64,000 nucleotides of DNA. Origin: Akkermansiaceae bacterium. GTDB taxonomy: Bacteria; Verrucomicrobiota; Verrucomicrobiia; Verrucomicrobiales; Akkermansiaceae. Location: NCBI GenBank assembly GCA_019634595.1, contig JAHCBC010000004.1:372001-436000 (forward strand), read 5' to 3'. Below the pieces are notes generated by a model. The model did no database searches. It had not been told where the DNA came from and saw nothing but the letters and a program-made list of their open reading frames with translations. Both the position numbers and the translations under genes were made by a program. This document shows, in pieces, positions 25,363 through 33,823 of the stretch. Each line of letters opens with the position of its first letter. Within the stretch, counting starts at the first letter, position 1.

Positions 25363-25404
25363 TCGCCATTGCAGCCGGTGGACAAGAGTGTCCACCCTCC
25401 TTAC
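25363..25404. repeat. Stop-codon-associated palindromic repeat, copy 3
   Basis: This copy is inverted relative to copy 2, because the gene it follows (25405-25743) is on the minus strand. It touches that gene's stop codon. The stem matches copy 2 exactly. Between copies 2 and 3 lies another dispersed-type sequence, around 25244-25275, with CCGCAAAGTCGCAAAGGGCG. Confidence 0.8.
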
Positions 25405-25743
25405 TCAGGCGACTTTGTCCTTCCGGCCAGCGGAACGTTTCCCGAAAATCGGCATCGGCACGCCCATCACCAGCGACAGCACCGCGACCACGGGCCAGCC
25501 GATCACTTCCTCCTCCGGTTCCGGAGAGAGTGCCGCCAGGTATTCCTCCTTCAGGATCTCGGCATCCTCACGATCGCCATCATCCTCGAGAATGACACGC
25601 ACTCCGCCGGTGGCGAAGCGGTAGTTCCAGAAAAGCTGCGACACGTATTCATCCAGCACCGCCGCGCCGATACCACGGGACGCCAGGAAAGAACGGAACA
25701 GGTAGGCCTCCTCCGGTGAATCAAAACGCGCGATGGGTTTCAT
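25405..25743 (-). CDS. DUF2007-like small membrane-associated protein
   Basis: This 112-residue protein has an N-terminal region (1-72) with FDSPEEAYLFRSFLASRGIGAAVLDE and a later VRVILEDDGDREDAEILKEEY. This is the alpha-beta pattern of DUF2007 putative signal-transducing proteins, related to the PII-like fold. An acidic linker EPEEE and one hydrophobic segment (about 82-98, GWPVVAVLSLVMGVPM) follow, with a basic tail. The role is unknown. It is a single gene, downstream-flanked by copy 3 of the palindrome and upstream-flanked by the phosphohexomutase terminator. Confidence 0.7.
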   Translation of the reverse strand: MKPIARFDSPEEAYLFRSFLASRGIGAAVLDEYVSQLFWNYRFATGGVRVILEDDGDREDAEILKEEYLAALSPEPEEEVIGWPVVAVLSLVMGVPMPIFGKRSAGRKDKVA

Positions 25744-25778
25744 ACCCGCGCACTATCAGAAAAGATGATCCATTACAA

Positions 25779-25811
25779 CAAAAACGCGGTCCCACCCGCA
25801 GGGGACCGCGC
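25779..25811 (-). terminator. Rho-independent terminator after the phosphohexomutase gene
   Basis: On the minus strand CGCGGTCCC pairs with GGGACCGCG around an 8-base loop, followed by GTTTTTGTTG. It lies 17 bases past the stop of the gene at 25829. Confidence 0.8.
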
Positions 25812-25828
25812 TTCCGTAGAGTGCAGGA

Positions 25829-27757
25829 TCAGCCCCGCGTCGCGGCGTCCGCCTCGATCCATTTCCAGAGACCGGCGAGGCCGTCGCCGACCGCCTGCTT
25901 GGCCACGTCCAGATCACCGCCGGGAGCGGCTTTGCCGAAGAGGTAGAACTTGATCTTCGGCTCCGTGCCAGATGGGCGCACCGCGAACGAACGGCCATCC
26001 TCCAGATCCACGAAGAGCATCTTTTCCTTCGGGATCAGGTCGCCTTCTTGGTCATAGAGATCCTGTTTCGAGAAATCCCGCACTCGCAGGACCGGCGAGC
26101 CGTCCACCACTTCCGGCGGATTGCTGGCGTAGGAGTTCGCCAGTGACTGGATCTTCGCCGCTCCATCCGCACCCTCCAGCGTGAGGGACTTGCCGATTTC
26201 CAAGTGATAACCGAACTCGGAGTAGATGTCATCCATCAGCTCCGGCAGCGTCTTGCCGACGGACTTCGCATAGGCGGCGACCTCGGCGAACATGACGGCA
26301 GCGCCGTTCGCGTCCTTGTCGCGGATCGCGTCGGAGCCGAGGTAGCCGTAGCTTTCCTCCCCGCCGAAGACGAAGAAGCGGGAGTATTCCAGCCGCAGCG
26401 CGCGCGTCTGTTCCTCGCTGAGCGTGCGGTAGCCGGCGCCCTTCTTATCCGCCGGGATGGCGTCCTCGTATTTCCTCAACTTCTCGGCGATATATTTGAA
26501 GCCCGTCAGGGTATCGACGATGCTGACGCCGAAGCCATCCGCGATGGCGTGCTGCAGCTCCGTGGTTACGAAGGTTTTCACCAGCACCGCACGGGTGCGG
26601 TTCGAGGGGGTGAGCCAGCCGATCTCGAACGCGGTCTTGAGACGATACCATGCCATCAGCGAGCCGATCTGGTTGCCGGTCAGCAGCACCATCTTCCCTT
26701 CCCGGTCGCGCACGGCAACGCCCATCCGGTCCGCGTCCGGATCCGTGCCGATGACGATCTCAGCACCGGTGGCCTCCGCGAGGTCGATACCCATCTTCAA
26801 AGCGGGAGCGTTTTCCGGATTCGGGGACTCCACGGTCGGGAAACGTCCGTCCTGCACATCCTGCTCCGGCACGGTTTCCACGCCGAAGCCGAAGTCCCGC
26901 AGCATCGGCACGACGATGTGGCCGCCAGTGCCGTGGAGGTTCGTCAACACCACCTTCGCCGAGCCATTTTCCAGAAGCGATGGCTTCAGCAGCAGGGTTT
27001 TCAGCCGCGCCTTGTAACGCTCATCCATGTCGATGCCGAGGATGGTGACGGTCCCGCGCTCCGCCTCATCCACCGGGGAGTAGTGCTCGCTGGTGACGGC
27101 GTTGACTTCGTTGATGATGCCCGTTGCATGCGGATCCACGATCTGCGCGCCGGCGTTGAAGTAGGCCTTGAAGCCGTTGTCGTGGGGAGGGTTGTGGCTG
27201 GCGGTGAGCACCACGCCCGCATCCGCACCGAGCTCGCGCACGGTAAAGGAAAGCTGCGGCGTGGAGCGCGGCCCTTCGAAGAGATAGGCATCGCAGCCGA
27301 GGTCCGCGCAGACCTTGGCGCAATACTCCGCGAACTCGTGGGAGAAATGGCGCGTGTCATGGGCGAAGACGATCAGCGGCCTGCGGTCCGGTCCCACGAA
27401 ACCCTTCGTGTAGGCGATGAGTCCGCGGACAGCGCGGTTCACGTTGAAATAGTTCATCGTCGCTGTACCCACGCACGGATACTGGGGACGTCCATCCGGA
27501 CCGCCCACGCCCTGCTCCGCCGCGGTGATCTTCCGGCCGATGGTGCGGCCGCGCAGACCGCCGGTGCCGAAGGCCAGCGTTTTGAAAAAGCGGTCGTTCA
27601 GCTCGTCCCAGCTTCCGGAATAAACCAGTTCCTCCACCGACTTCTGCGCGACCTCCCCGGTGCTACCATTCAGCAGGTTCTCGATGTTGGTGCGGGCGGA
27701 TTCCAGAAGCTTGCCTTCCGCTGCCGCGGAAACGAGGAGATCGGTCAATGGGGTCAT
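25829..27757 (-). CDS. Phospho-sugar mutase (phosphoglucomutase/phosphomannomutase superfamily)
   Basis: This cytosolic enzyme moves phosphate between C1 and C6 of a hexose. The start at 27757 (MTPLTDLLVSAAAEGKL) gives 642 residues; a longer version from 27826 is less likely. Motifs: FGTGGLRGRTIG near 63, the phosphoserine loop TASHNPPHDNGFKAYF (serine about 187), the metal loop GTDPDADRMGVAVRD near 330, the sugar-binding GGEESYGYLGSD near 465, and the phosphate site RPSGTEPKIKFYLFG near 600. The last is complete. The length (above 550) fits the PgcA-like subclass. Substrate (glucose, mannose or ribose phosphate) cannot be fixed by eye. Confidence 0.93.
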   Translation of the reverse strand: MTPLTDLLVSAAAEGKLLESARTNIENLLNGSTGEVAQKSVEELVYSGSWDELNDRFFKTLAFGTGGLRGRTIGRKITAAEQGVGGPDGRPQYPCVGTATMNYFNVNRAVRGLIAYTKGFVGPDRRPLIVFAHDTRHFSHEFAEYCAKVCADLGCDAYLFEGPRSTPQLSFTVRELGADAGVVLTASHNPPHDNGFKAYFNAGAQIVDPHATGIINEVNAVTSEHYSPVDEAERGTVTILGIDMDERYKARLKTLLLKPSLLENGSAKVVLTNLHGTGGHIVVPMLRDFGFGVETVPEQDVQDGRFPTVESPNPENAPALKMGIDLAEATGAEIVIGTDPDADRMGVAVRDREGKMVLLTGNQIGSLMAWYRLKTAFEIGWLTPSNRTRAVLVKTFVTTELQHAIADGFGVSIVDTLTGFKYIAEKLRKYEDAIPADKKGAGYRTLSEEQTRALRLEYSRFFVFGGEESYGYLGSDAIRDKDANGAAVMFAEVAAYAKSVGKTLPELMDDIYSEFGYHLEIGKSLTLEGADGAAKIQSLANSYASNPPEVVDGSPVLRVRDFSKQDLYDQEGDLIPKEKMLFVDLEDGRSFAVRPSGTEPKIKFYLFGKAAPGGDLDVAKQAVGDGLAGLWKWIEADAATRG

Positions 27758-27924
27758 TTCAGGCAGAATGTTAGGTGCTTTTGCCCTGCTGGCAATGCGA
27801 CTGTGGTCTAAATTCGGGGTATCCACTCGCTGTCCGGGCAGCTCCGGCTCCGACTTTGGCCGGAGGCATCCCCTCCCGGCAATTTCGGAGGAAATGACAC
27901 TGGATCGCGGAGCGGATCCGGGCG

Positions 27925-28833
27925 ATGGAGGGACCGTTCCCCGTGTCCTGGCTCTACCTCAGCATCCTGTCCGCGCTCCTGCTGGGCGTCTATGATCTCT
28001 TCAAGAAGCTGGCCGTTCAGGACAACGCGGTGCTGCCGGTACTGTTCCTGAGCATCTGCACCGGCGCGGCGGTGTGGCTGCCTTTCATGGTGTGGTCCGC
28101 TGTCGCCCCCGCCACCCTGCCCTCCCCTTTCTTCCGGGTGGATGGCCTGTCCGCCCGGGAGCACCTGATGATCCTGGCAAAGGCGGCGCTGGTGGTGACG
28201 TCATGGATCTGCGGATTCAATGGCATCAAGCGGCTGCCCATGTCCGTGGCGGGTCCCATCCGCGCAAGCGCGCCGCTGTGGACGGTGCTGTTCGCCGTGC
28301 TGATCTACCATGAGTCACCCAGTGGCCGCCAGTGGAGCGGGGTGGCGGTCATCCTGGTTTCATTCTTCGCTTTCTCCCTGGTGGGGCGGAGGGAGGGCAT
28401 CCATTTCCACCGGGACCGAGGAGTGTGGTGGATGGTGGGTTCCATGCTGCTGGGGGCGGCGTCCGCGCTGTACGACAAGTTCTTGCTGCAGAACGCGGGA
28501 CTTTCCCCCTCCACCGTCCAGGCATGGTTCAGCGTGGACATGGGTCTGATCCTGCTGCCCGCCGTCGTCATCTGGTTCTTCCGGAAAAAAGGCCCGCCGT
28601 TCCACTGGCACTGGGCCATCCCTGCCATCGGCCTTTCGCTGCTGGCGGCTGACATCCTTTATTTCACCGCCGTCGCGCAACCGGATGCCCTCATCTCCGT
28701 GATCTCTCCGGTGCGCCGCGGGGCGGTGGTCATTTCCCTGCTAATCGGTATCATCGGCTTCAAGGAGAAGCAGTTCCGGGCAAAGGCGCTTTGCGTCGCA
28801 GGGATCATCTGCGGCATCCTGATGCTTTCCTGA
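27925..28833 (+). CDS. EamA-family (DMT) membrane transporter
   Basis: This 302-residue protein has about ten hydrophobic segments arranged as two EamA repeats (about 10-145 and 165-300), the drug/metabolite transporter plan. The first repeat ends with VAGPIRASAPLWTVLFAVLIYHESPSGRQW, the typical LE-rich DMT closing helix. The second ends with a matching ISPVRRGAVVISLLIGIIGFKEKQFRAK segment. The cargo is unknown. The ATG at 27925 is used; a GTG six codons later is possible. It diverges from the mutase gene and is a single-gene unit. Confidence 0.85.
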   Translation: MEGPFPVSWLYLSILSALLLGVYDLFKKLAVQDNAVLPVLFLSICTGAAVWLPFMVWSAVAPATLPSPFFRVDGLSAREHLMILAKAALVVTSWICGFNGIKRLPMSVAGPIRASAPLWTVLFAVLIYHESPSGRQWSGVAVILVSFFAFSLVGRREGIHFHRDRGVWWMVGSMLLGAASALYDKFLLQNAGLSPSTVQAWFSVDMGLILLPAVVIWFFRKKGPPFHWHWAIPAIGLSLLAADILYFTAVAQPDALISVISPVRRGAVVISLLIGIIGFKEKQFRAKALCVAGIICGILMLS

Positions 28834-28853
28834 AATCACGGGAATTTATCTTT

Positions 28854-28885
28854 ATCTGTGTTTATCTGCGTTCATCTGTGGTTGA
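28854..28885. repeat. Dispersed intergenic repeat (CACAGATGAACGC type), single arm
   Basis: On the minus strand this reads as CAACCACAGATGAACGCAG followed by ATAAACACAGAT. The same unit occurs as an inverted pair at 49843-49928. Similar text is widespread in intergenic DNA of diverse bacteria; function unknown. Confidence 0.65.
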
Positions 28886-28976
28886 AACCTCCATTCTTCA
28901 TCAGCCGGAAATTTCTCCGATTCCGCCCCGCATCAGGGCTTGCATCTGACACCGGTTCCCCCATTTTCGCGGCCCC

Positions 28977-30200
28977 ATGAGTCGCTTAGTAGGAAAAGTT
29001 CTCGTCGCGCAAGGCGGCGGCCCAACCCCTGTCATCAACCAGAGCGTCGTCGGCGTCGCCCTCGAAGCCCGCAAATTCAGCCAGGTGACCTCCATCTACG
29101 GAGCCGTCCACGGTGTGCGCGGCATCATCGATGAGGATTTCGTCGATCTGACCCGCGAAACGACCCACAATCTCGAGCAAGTCGCCGGCACCCCATCCTC
29201 CGGCCTCCTCTCCACCCGCGACAAGCCGGACGAGGAATATTGCGCCCGCATGTTCAAGGTGATGCAGGCCCACGACATCCGCTATTTCTTCTACGTCGGC
29301 GGCAACGATTCGTCCGACACCGTGCGCATCGTCAACGAGCAGGCGAAGGCCGCCAACTACGATCTCCGTGCGATCCACATCCCGAAGACGATCGACAACG
29401 ACCTTGAGGAAAACGACCACTGCCCGGGCTTCGGCTCCGCCGCACGCTTCGTCAGCCAGGCGTTCCAGGGCGTGAACCTGGACAACCGCGCGCTGCGCGG
29501 CGTCTACATCGGCGTCGTGATGGGCCGCCACGCAGGCTTCCTCACCGCTTCCTCCGCCCTTGCCCGCAAGTATGTGGATGACGGCCCGCACCTCATCTAC
29601 CTGCCGGAGCGCGCATTCGACACTGACAAGTTCCTCGCCGATGTGGACCGCGTCTACAAGGAGCACGGCTTGGTCACCATCGCCGTTTCCGAAGGCATCT
29701 CCGACGCTTCCGGCACCGCCATGATCACCAAGCTGCTCGGCCACGAGGAGCGCGACGCCCACGGCAACATCCAGCTTTCCGGCACAGGCGCCCTCGGCGA
29801 CCTGCTTTCCAATGAGATCCGCAAGGGACTCGGCATCAAGCGCGTCCGGTCCGATACCTTCGGCTACCTCCAGCGTTCCTTCATGGGCGTGGTCTCCGAC
29901 CGCGACGCCCGCGAAGCCCGCGAGGTGGGTGAAAAGGCCGTCCAGTTCGCCATGTGGGACGACGTCGATGGTTCCGTCGCCATCAAGCGCCCAGTGCTCG
30001 ACTACAGCGTGGACTACAAGCTGGTGGACATCAAGAATGTCGCGGGCAAGACCAAGCACATGCCGGACGAGTTCATCAACGAGGAAGGCAACGGCGTCAC
30101 CCAGGCCTTCCACGCCTACTGCCGTCCGCTGCTGGGCAACGGCGTGCCGGAGTCCCACCGCCTCCGCGCCCCATCCGTGGCGAAAATCCTCCACAAGTAA
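28977..30200 (+). CDS. pfp: 6-phosphofructokinase, pyrophosphate-dependent type
   Basis: This enzyme phosphorylates fructose 6-phosphate, probably with pyrophosphate, and can run in reverse. The 407-residue protein has AQGGGPTPVINQSVVG (about 10-25), the donor loop YVGGNDSSDT near 104-113 and the substrate motif PKTIDNDLEE near 127-136. The Lys in PKTIDND is the hallmark of PPi enzymes; ATP enzymes have PGTIDND. An MGRHAGF motif follows near 182. PPi-dependent glycolysis is common in Verrucomicrobiota. It ends with a strong terminator. The donor is inferred from these motifs only. Confidence 0.9.
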   Translation: MSRLVGKVLVAQGGGPTPVINQSVVGVALEARKFSQVTSIYGAVHGVRGIIDEDFVDLTRETTHNLEQVAGTPSSGLLSTRDKPDEEYCARMFKVMQAHDIRYFFYVGGNDSSDTVRIVNEQAKAANYDLRAIHIPKTIDNDLEENDHCPGFGSAARFVSQAFQGVNLDNRALRGVYIGVVMGRHAGFLTASSALARKYVDDGPHLIYLPERAFDTDKFLADVDRVYKEHGLVTIAVSEGISDASGTAMITKLLGHEERDAHGNIQLSGTGALGDLLSNEIRKGLGIKRVRSDTFGYLQRSFMGVVSDRDAREAREVGEKAVQFAMWDDVDGSVAIKRPVLDYSVDYKLVDIKNVAGKTKHMPDEFINEEGNGVTQAFHAYCRPLLGNGVPESHRLRAPSVAKILHK

Positions 30201-30220
30201 GCTCTCCTTCCATCTTTCCA

Positions 30221-30253
30221 AGAGACCGGCCGAAACGCCGGTCTCTTTTTTTG
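30221..30253 (+). terminator. Rho-independent terminator after pfp
   Basis: AGAGACCGGC pairs perfectly with GCCGGTCTCT around a CGAAAC loop, followed by seven more T residues. It lies 20 bases past the stop. Confidence 0.9.
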
Positions 30254-30333
30254 TTCACCGGAGGTATCCGGCCGCACAGGCGATGGAAACACACCCCTTG
30301 CATTCCACAGCGCCTTTTCACGATGATGCGACC

Positions 30334-30558
30334 ATGAAAACTGCAGCCAGGATTCTGATCTTCCTGCTCGCTGCCATTTTCATCATTGGTGGAATCGCCT
30401 CCTTTGAAATCGTCCCCCGCGAGTGGATGGACGATGGCCCCCAGTGGATCAAATGGACCGTGGGGGCATGCTTCCTGCTTTTCTCCCTGTTGGTGGCAAT
30501 CGGCTACGTGTTGGACAGTGGGGTCATCCGGAGAATGCTCGGGAGCAAACAGAAATGA
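30334..30558 (+). CDS. Small two-helix membrane protein
   Basis: This 74-residue protein (MKTAARILIFLLA onward) has two hydrophobic helices, about 6-24 and 46-66, separated by a polar loop with PREWMDDGPQW. The C-terminus is basic (RRMLGSKQK). No family recognised. It is placed after the pfp terminator, so it has its own promoter. It ends two bases before the convergent stop of the next gene. A longer reading of the same frame from 29812 lies inside pfp and is a shadow. Confidence 0.6.
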   Translation: MKTAARILIFLLAAIFIIGGIASFEIVPREWMDDGPQWIKWTVGACFLLFSLLVAIGYVLDSGVIRRMLGSKQK

Positions 30559-30559
30559 T

Positions 30560-30979
30560 CTATTCCGGCCTGCCGGACCAGTGACCCGCAGTCCTGAGAA
30601 CGGAGGGTCCTCGCGGAACCGGTTCCTCGCGGATCTCATGCAGGCGGAACATGAAACAGAACGCCAGCGCGGCACATGCCACATTCCCCATCAGCGTGAT
30701 CGACAACAGGCCGCGGCAGGGTTCCCGACGTTCACGGGCGGCAAAGCAGAGGAAGATCCCGGCGATGGCCGCGGCGGCGAAGGCGAGGCACGAATGCCCG
30801 CCGAGGATGATGGCCGGAAGGATCAGCCCGTCGATGCCATACAGGATGAAGATCAGCGGCACCGGCAGCAGCGCGGTGATGGTGAATGCGCGGGATTTCC
30901 ACGATGTGCCCGGCGGCGGCGGCGCGTGGCGGGGAGCGGAGGTGCGGGGGAAAGGATACGGTGCGTTCACGGACACCAC
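30560..30979 (-). CDS. Membrane protein of unknown function
   Basis: This 139-residue protein has a proline-rich N-terminus (about 1-28, YPFPRTSAPRHAPPPPG). Three hydrophobic segments follow: about 33-50 (ITALLPVPLIFILYG), 52-78 (LILPAIILGGHSCLAFAAAAIAG) and 92-110 (LLSITLMGNVACAALAFCF). The Pro-rich start followed by membrane segments resembles DUF4190-type or similar small membrane proteins, but I cannot assign it. It follows the DUF4328-like gene on the same strand (63-bp gap) and may be co-expressed with it, as such small membrane proteins often cluster. Confidence 0.6.
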   Translation of the reverse strand: MVSVNAPYPFPRTSAPRHAPPPPGTSWKSRAFTITALLPVPLIFILYGIDGLILPAIILGGHSCLAFAAAAIAGIFLCFAARERREPCRGLLSITLMGNVACAALAFCFMFRLHEIREEPVPRGPSVLRTAGHWSGRPE

Positions 30980-31042
30980 TCCGCCATCACCCGGGTGAAG
31001 GGATGATGCGGTGAACGTGAAAAAGCGATGAAGCGGACGGGC

Positions 31043-31924
31043 TCACACGGTATCACCCGTGGCCTGGCTGCCACTGACCAGCGCGGCCTGGCGGCGATAT
31101 ACATTGAGAACCAAAATGATGGCGGCAACCGCAGAGGCGACACCAAATCCGTTGGAGATCAGGGAAGCAATGGTGGATGTCTTGATCTGATCAATGGTTT
31201 CGGCAGCCAACCCGAGCCGGGAGGAGATATTGGAGGAAATGTTGCTCAGCAGCCACAGTGTCCACCAGATGCCCACCACCGGTCCGGCCTTGCGATGCGT
31301 CCAGCCGATGGGATCTCCGCTGACTTTCCATATCTCCGCCATGGACTGGCAAGGCTTCACCAGGTTGGCGAAGGGGATGAAGTACCACCCGACCGCCCAC
31401 CCCGGGGTGAACTGCATGCCCTGTGCCCCGAAGCCGCGCGAGTTCCTGTTCGCCCGGTGGACCCACATGCAGAAGCAGATGATCGTGGCGATGTAGATGA
31501 TGAGAGCAGCGATCCCGCCCATGCTCTGCCTGGAGTCATTGGCCGTCGCTTCCGCTTCGGTGAACTGGCGTGACAGCATCACATGCTGGGAGAAATCGAG
31601 CAGCATTACGATCGCATCGACGAGAAGGCTGAGGCCCAGCAGGACGATCAGCACCGTTGTGATGCCACGTGGATCTTTTACGAAAGCGAACACCCCGGAC
31701 TGTGGGGCGGCGACCGTCTCCGCCACCGTGGGTGTGGCGTAGGGGTTCGGCTGCGACTCCGCCTGGGCCGGTGACAACTCGGTGACAGGGCGCCAGTCAG
31801 CCATGCCGCCCTGCCAGTAGAGCGTTCCCGCCGGCCATCCTTTGCGGGAGGATATCTCCCGGGCTTCGCCCTCGGATACGGTGCGCTGGGCCTCTCCGGG
31901 GACGGCGATGTGGATGTCTGGCAT
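31043..31924 (-). CDS. GYF_2-like and DUF4328 membrane protein
   Basis: The start at 31924 (MPDIHIAVPGEAQ) gives 293 residues. The N-terminal part (about 5-50, with GTLYWQGGMADWRPV) matches the GYF_2 pattern. After a linker there are four hydrophobic segments of DUF4328 type, with the family signature HRANRNSRGFGAQGMQFTPGWAVGW and FIPFANLVKPCQSMAEIWK (about 180-225). The GYF_2 module is thought to bind Pro-rich partners at the membrane; the neighbouring Pro-rich membrane protein (30560-30979) is a candidate, by inference only. An extension to 32071 exists but lacks family similarity. Confidence 0.8.
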   Translation of the reverse strand: MPDIHIAVPGEAQRTVSEGEAREISSRKGWPAGTLYWQGGMADWRPVTELSPAQAESQPNPYATPTVAETVAAPQSGVFAFVKDPRGITTVLIVLLGLSLLVDAIVMLLDFSQHVMLSRQFTEAEATANDSRQSMGGIAALIIYIATIICFCMWVHRANRNSRGFGAQGMQFTPGWAVGWYFIPFANLVKPCQSMAEIWKVSGDPIGWTHRKAGPVVGIWWTLWLLSNISSNISSRLGLAAETIDQIKTSTIASLISNGFGVASAVAAIILVLNVYRRQAALVSGSQATGDTV

Positions 31925-32041
31925 CCCTGATCGTGCGCAGGTCGGCCCAACGCCCGCAAGACGGAACAAGGAATTCAGGACGAACAACTCCCCCGCTTCC
32001 GTCGTTGCGCCGCTCCCATCCCCCGTTAGAGTATCGGCCAC

Positions 32042-32797
32042 ATGCCGGAACCCATCCTCGCAGTCAGCCACATCGCCAAATCCTTCGGCGATTTCAGGGC
32101 GGTGAAGGATGTTTCATTCACGGTGAATCCGGGCGAGGTGGTGGGCCTGCTGGGCGTGAACGGCGCGGGCAAGACGACGGTGATGAGCATGCTGCTGGGC
32201 CTCATCACCCCGGACTCCGGTAACATCCATGTCTTTGGGAAGAATTTCGCGAAGCACCGGTTGGATATCCTGCGGCGGACGAATTTCTGCACGACTTACG
32301 CCGCCTTGCCGTCGAACCTGAAGGTGAAGCACAACCTCCGCATCTTCGCCCGGCTCTATGGGGTGGCAAAGCCGAACCAGAAGGTGGACGAGCTGCTGGA
32401 ACTGCTGGAGATCACGCGGCTGGCGGACTCCATCACCGGACGGCTGAGCGCCGGTGAATCCACCCGTGTGAACCTGGCGAAGGCACTGCTCAACGATCCG
32501 GACCTGTTGATGCTGGACGAGCCGACCGCCTCGCTGGATCCGGACATCGCCGACAAGGTGCGAAAGCTGGTGCGCCGCATCCAGAAGGAGCGCAGCCCGG
32601 CCATCCTCTACACGTCCCACAACATGCGCGACATCGAGGAGGTGTGTGACCGGGTGCTTTTCCTTCACAAGGGCGAGATCCTCACGGAGGGGACGCCGGA
32701 ACAGATCGTGGCGCACTTCGACGAGGAGGATCTGGAGAACGTCTTCATCAAGGTGGCGCGCGGCCATGAGAACCCCGCGGAGAATCCTCCGGCATGA
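32042..32797 (+). CDS. ABC transporter ATP-binding protein
   Basis: This 251-residue cytosolic ATPase powers the permease encoded next. Walker A is GVNGAGKTT (about 37-45), the signature reads RLSAGESTRVNLAKA (about 138), and Walker B LLMLDEPTASLDPD near 158 carries the catalytic Glu. The H-loop histidine lies in YTSHNMRDIEEV near 192. The signature LSAGE, not LSGGQ, is seen in ABC-2 type (Nod/CcmA-like) exporters. It overlaps the permease start by four bases, so the two are co-translated. The substrate is unknown. Confidence 0.93.
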   Translation: MPEPILAVSHIAKSFGDFRAVKDVSFTVNPGEVVGLLGVNGAGKTTVMSMLLGLITPDSGNIHVFGKNFAKHRLDILRRTNFCTTYAALPSNLKVKHNLRIFARLYGVAKPNQKVDELLELLEITRLADSITGRLSAGESTRVNLAKALLNDPDLLMLDEPTASLDPDIADKVRKLVRRIQKERSPAILYTSHNMRDIEEVCDRVLFLHKGEILTEGTPEQIVAHFDEEDLENVFIKVARGHENPAENPPA

Positions 32798-33591
32798 ACC
32801 CGAACATCATCTACGCCCTGGTCTCCCGCTACGTGCTGCTCTACACGCGCAATCCGGTGCGGCTGGTGGAGCTGTTTTTCTGGCCCATCGTCCAGCTCCT
32901 GGTGTGGGGTTTCCTCACCAGCTACCTGCAGGGACAAGGCGGCGGGAATTTCCCGAAAGTGATCACCTTCCTCATCGGCGGCATCATCCTGTGGGACGCT
33001 CTGTTCCGTTCCCAGCAGGGCGTGGCCATCTCCTTTCTGGAGGATGTGTGGACGCGGAACCTGCTGAACGTCTTCGCCGCACCGGTGAGGATGACGGAGT
33101 ATCTGGCGGCAACCTGCGTGGTGGGCGTGCTGCGGGTTATCGTGACCACGGTGGTGATGATCGTCATCGCGCGGGTGGCGTATGCTTTCAACCTGTTCCA
33201 GTTCGAGGTGAGCCTGGTGCTGTTCTACGTGAACCTGATGCTGTTCGGCTGGTGCCTGGGCGTGCTGGTGACGGCGTTGATCCTGCGCTACGGACATGGC
33301 GCGGAGTCGCTGGCCTGGGCCATCCCGTTCATGATCCAGCCGGTGGCGGCGGTGTTCTATCCCGTCTCCGCCCTGCCCTCCTGGCTGCAACCGGTGGCCC
33401 ACGCGCTGCCGCCGTCCCATGTGTTCGAGGGCATGCGGCACATCCTCACCCATGGCGGCGCGGACTGGCGGTCGATGGCGGTCGCCTTCGGCCTGAACGT
33501 GCTCTATCTGACGCTGGCCGGATTTGTTTTTTCCCTCTCCCTGCGCACGGCGAAGAAGCGCGGGCTGCTGGTGAAGGTGAGTTCGTCGTGA
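32794..33591 (+). CDS. ABC-2 type transporter permease
   Basis: This 265-residue integral membrane protein has six hydrophobic segments in the ABC-2 layout. The N-terminal cytosolic helix is YTRNPVRLVELFFWPIVQLL. The middle part has GHGAESLAWAIPFMIQPVAAVFYPVSALP (about 168-196), a typical ABC-2 stretch before the last helices. It pairs with the upstream ATPase. Such two-gene exporters move polysaccharides, lipids, drugs or ions; the cargo cannot be read. The gene is followed by a short palindrome at 33601. Confidence 0.9.
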   Translation: MNPNIIYALVSRYVLLYTRNPVRLVELFFWPIVQLLVWGFLTSYLQGQGGGNFPKVITFLIGGIILWDALFRSQQGVAISFLEDVWTRNLLNVFAAPVRMTEYLAATCVVGVLRVIVTTVVMIVIARVAYAFNLFQFEVSLVLFYVNLMLFGWCLGVLVTALILRYGHGAESLAWAIPFMIQPVAAVFYPVSALPSWLQPVAHALPPSHVFEGMRHILTHGGADWRSMAVAFGLNVLYLTLAGFVFSLSLRTAKKRGLLVKVSSS

Positions 33592-33600
33592 AAGGGCAGG

Positions 33601-33619
33601 GACGGTTCTCCGAACCGTC
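33601..33619. repeat. Short palindrome after the ABC permease
   Basis: GACGGTTC and GAACCGTC pair perfectly around TCC, 10 bases past the permease stop. There is no T-tract, so it is more like a REP element than a terminator. Confidence 0.55.
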
Positions 33620-33823
33620 AGGCTGGGAATACGCGCCCTCACCTGCCGGTTCCTTTCCGCCAACGGGTCCGCTGGAGGGCATATGGGGTTTTCCAGTTAG
33701 ATAATCCATCTTGGGATCTTTCCGGCTATCCCCAGCCGGATCGCATGGAATGCGGTCCCTGCCAACCTGGTTGAAGATACGTTTCCGCTTGAATCATCAT
33801 GCCCTGCCGGAGAGCTTGGCAGG

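Noticed and set aside
26204..27811. 535-residue plus-strand frame opposite the phosphohexomutase
   Set aside because: Its composition is the complement of the mutase gene, with no recognisable domain; the mutase motifs are complete.
28986..30221. 411-residue minus-strand frame opposite pfp
   Set aside because: Shadow of pfp; the pfp motifs and terminator fit the plus strand.
33720..33823. Start of the 33824 gene further upstream
   Set aside because: The ATG at 33824 places a signal-anchor at the right distance; no longer reading frame gives a better start.
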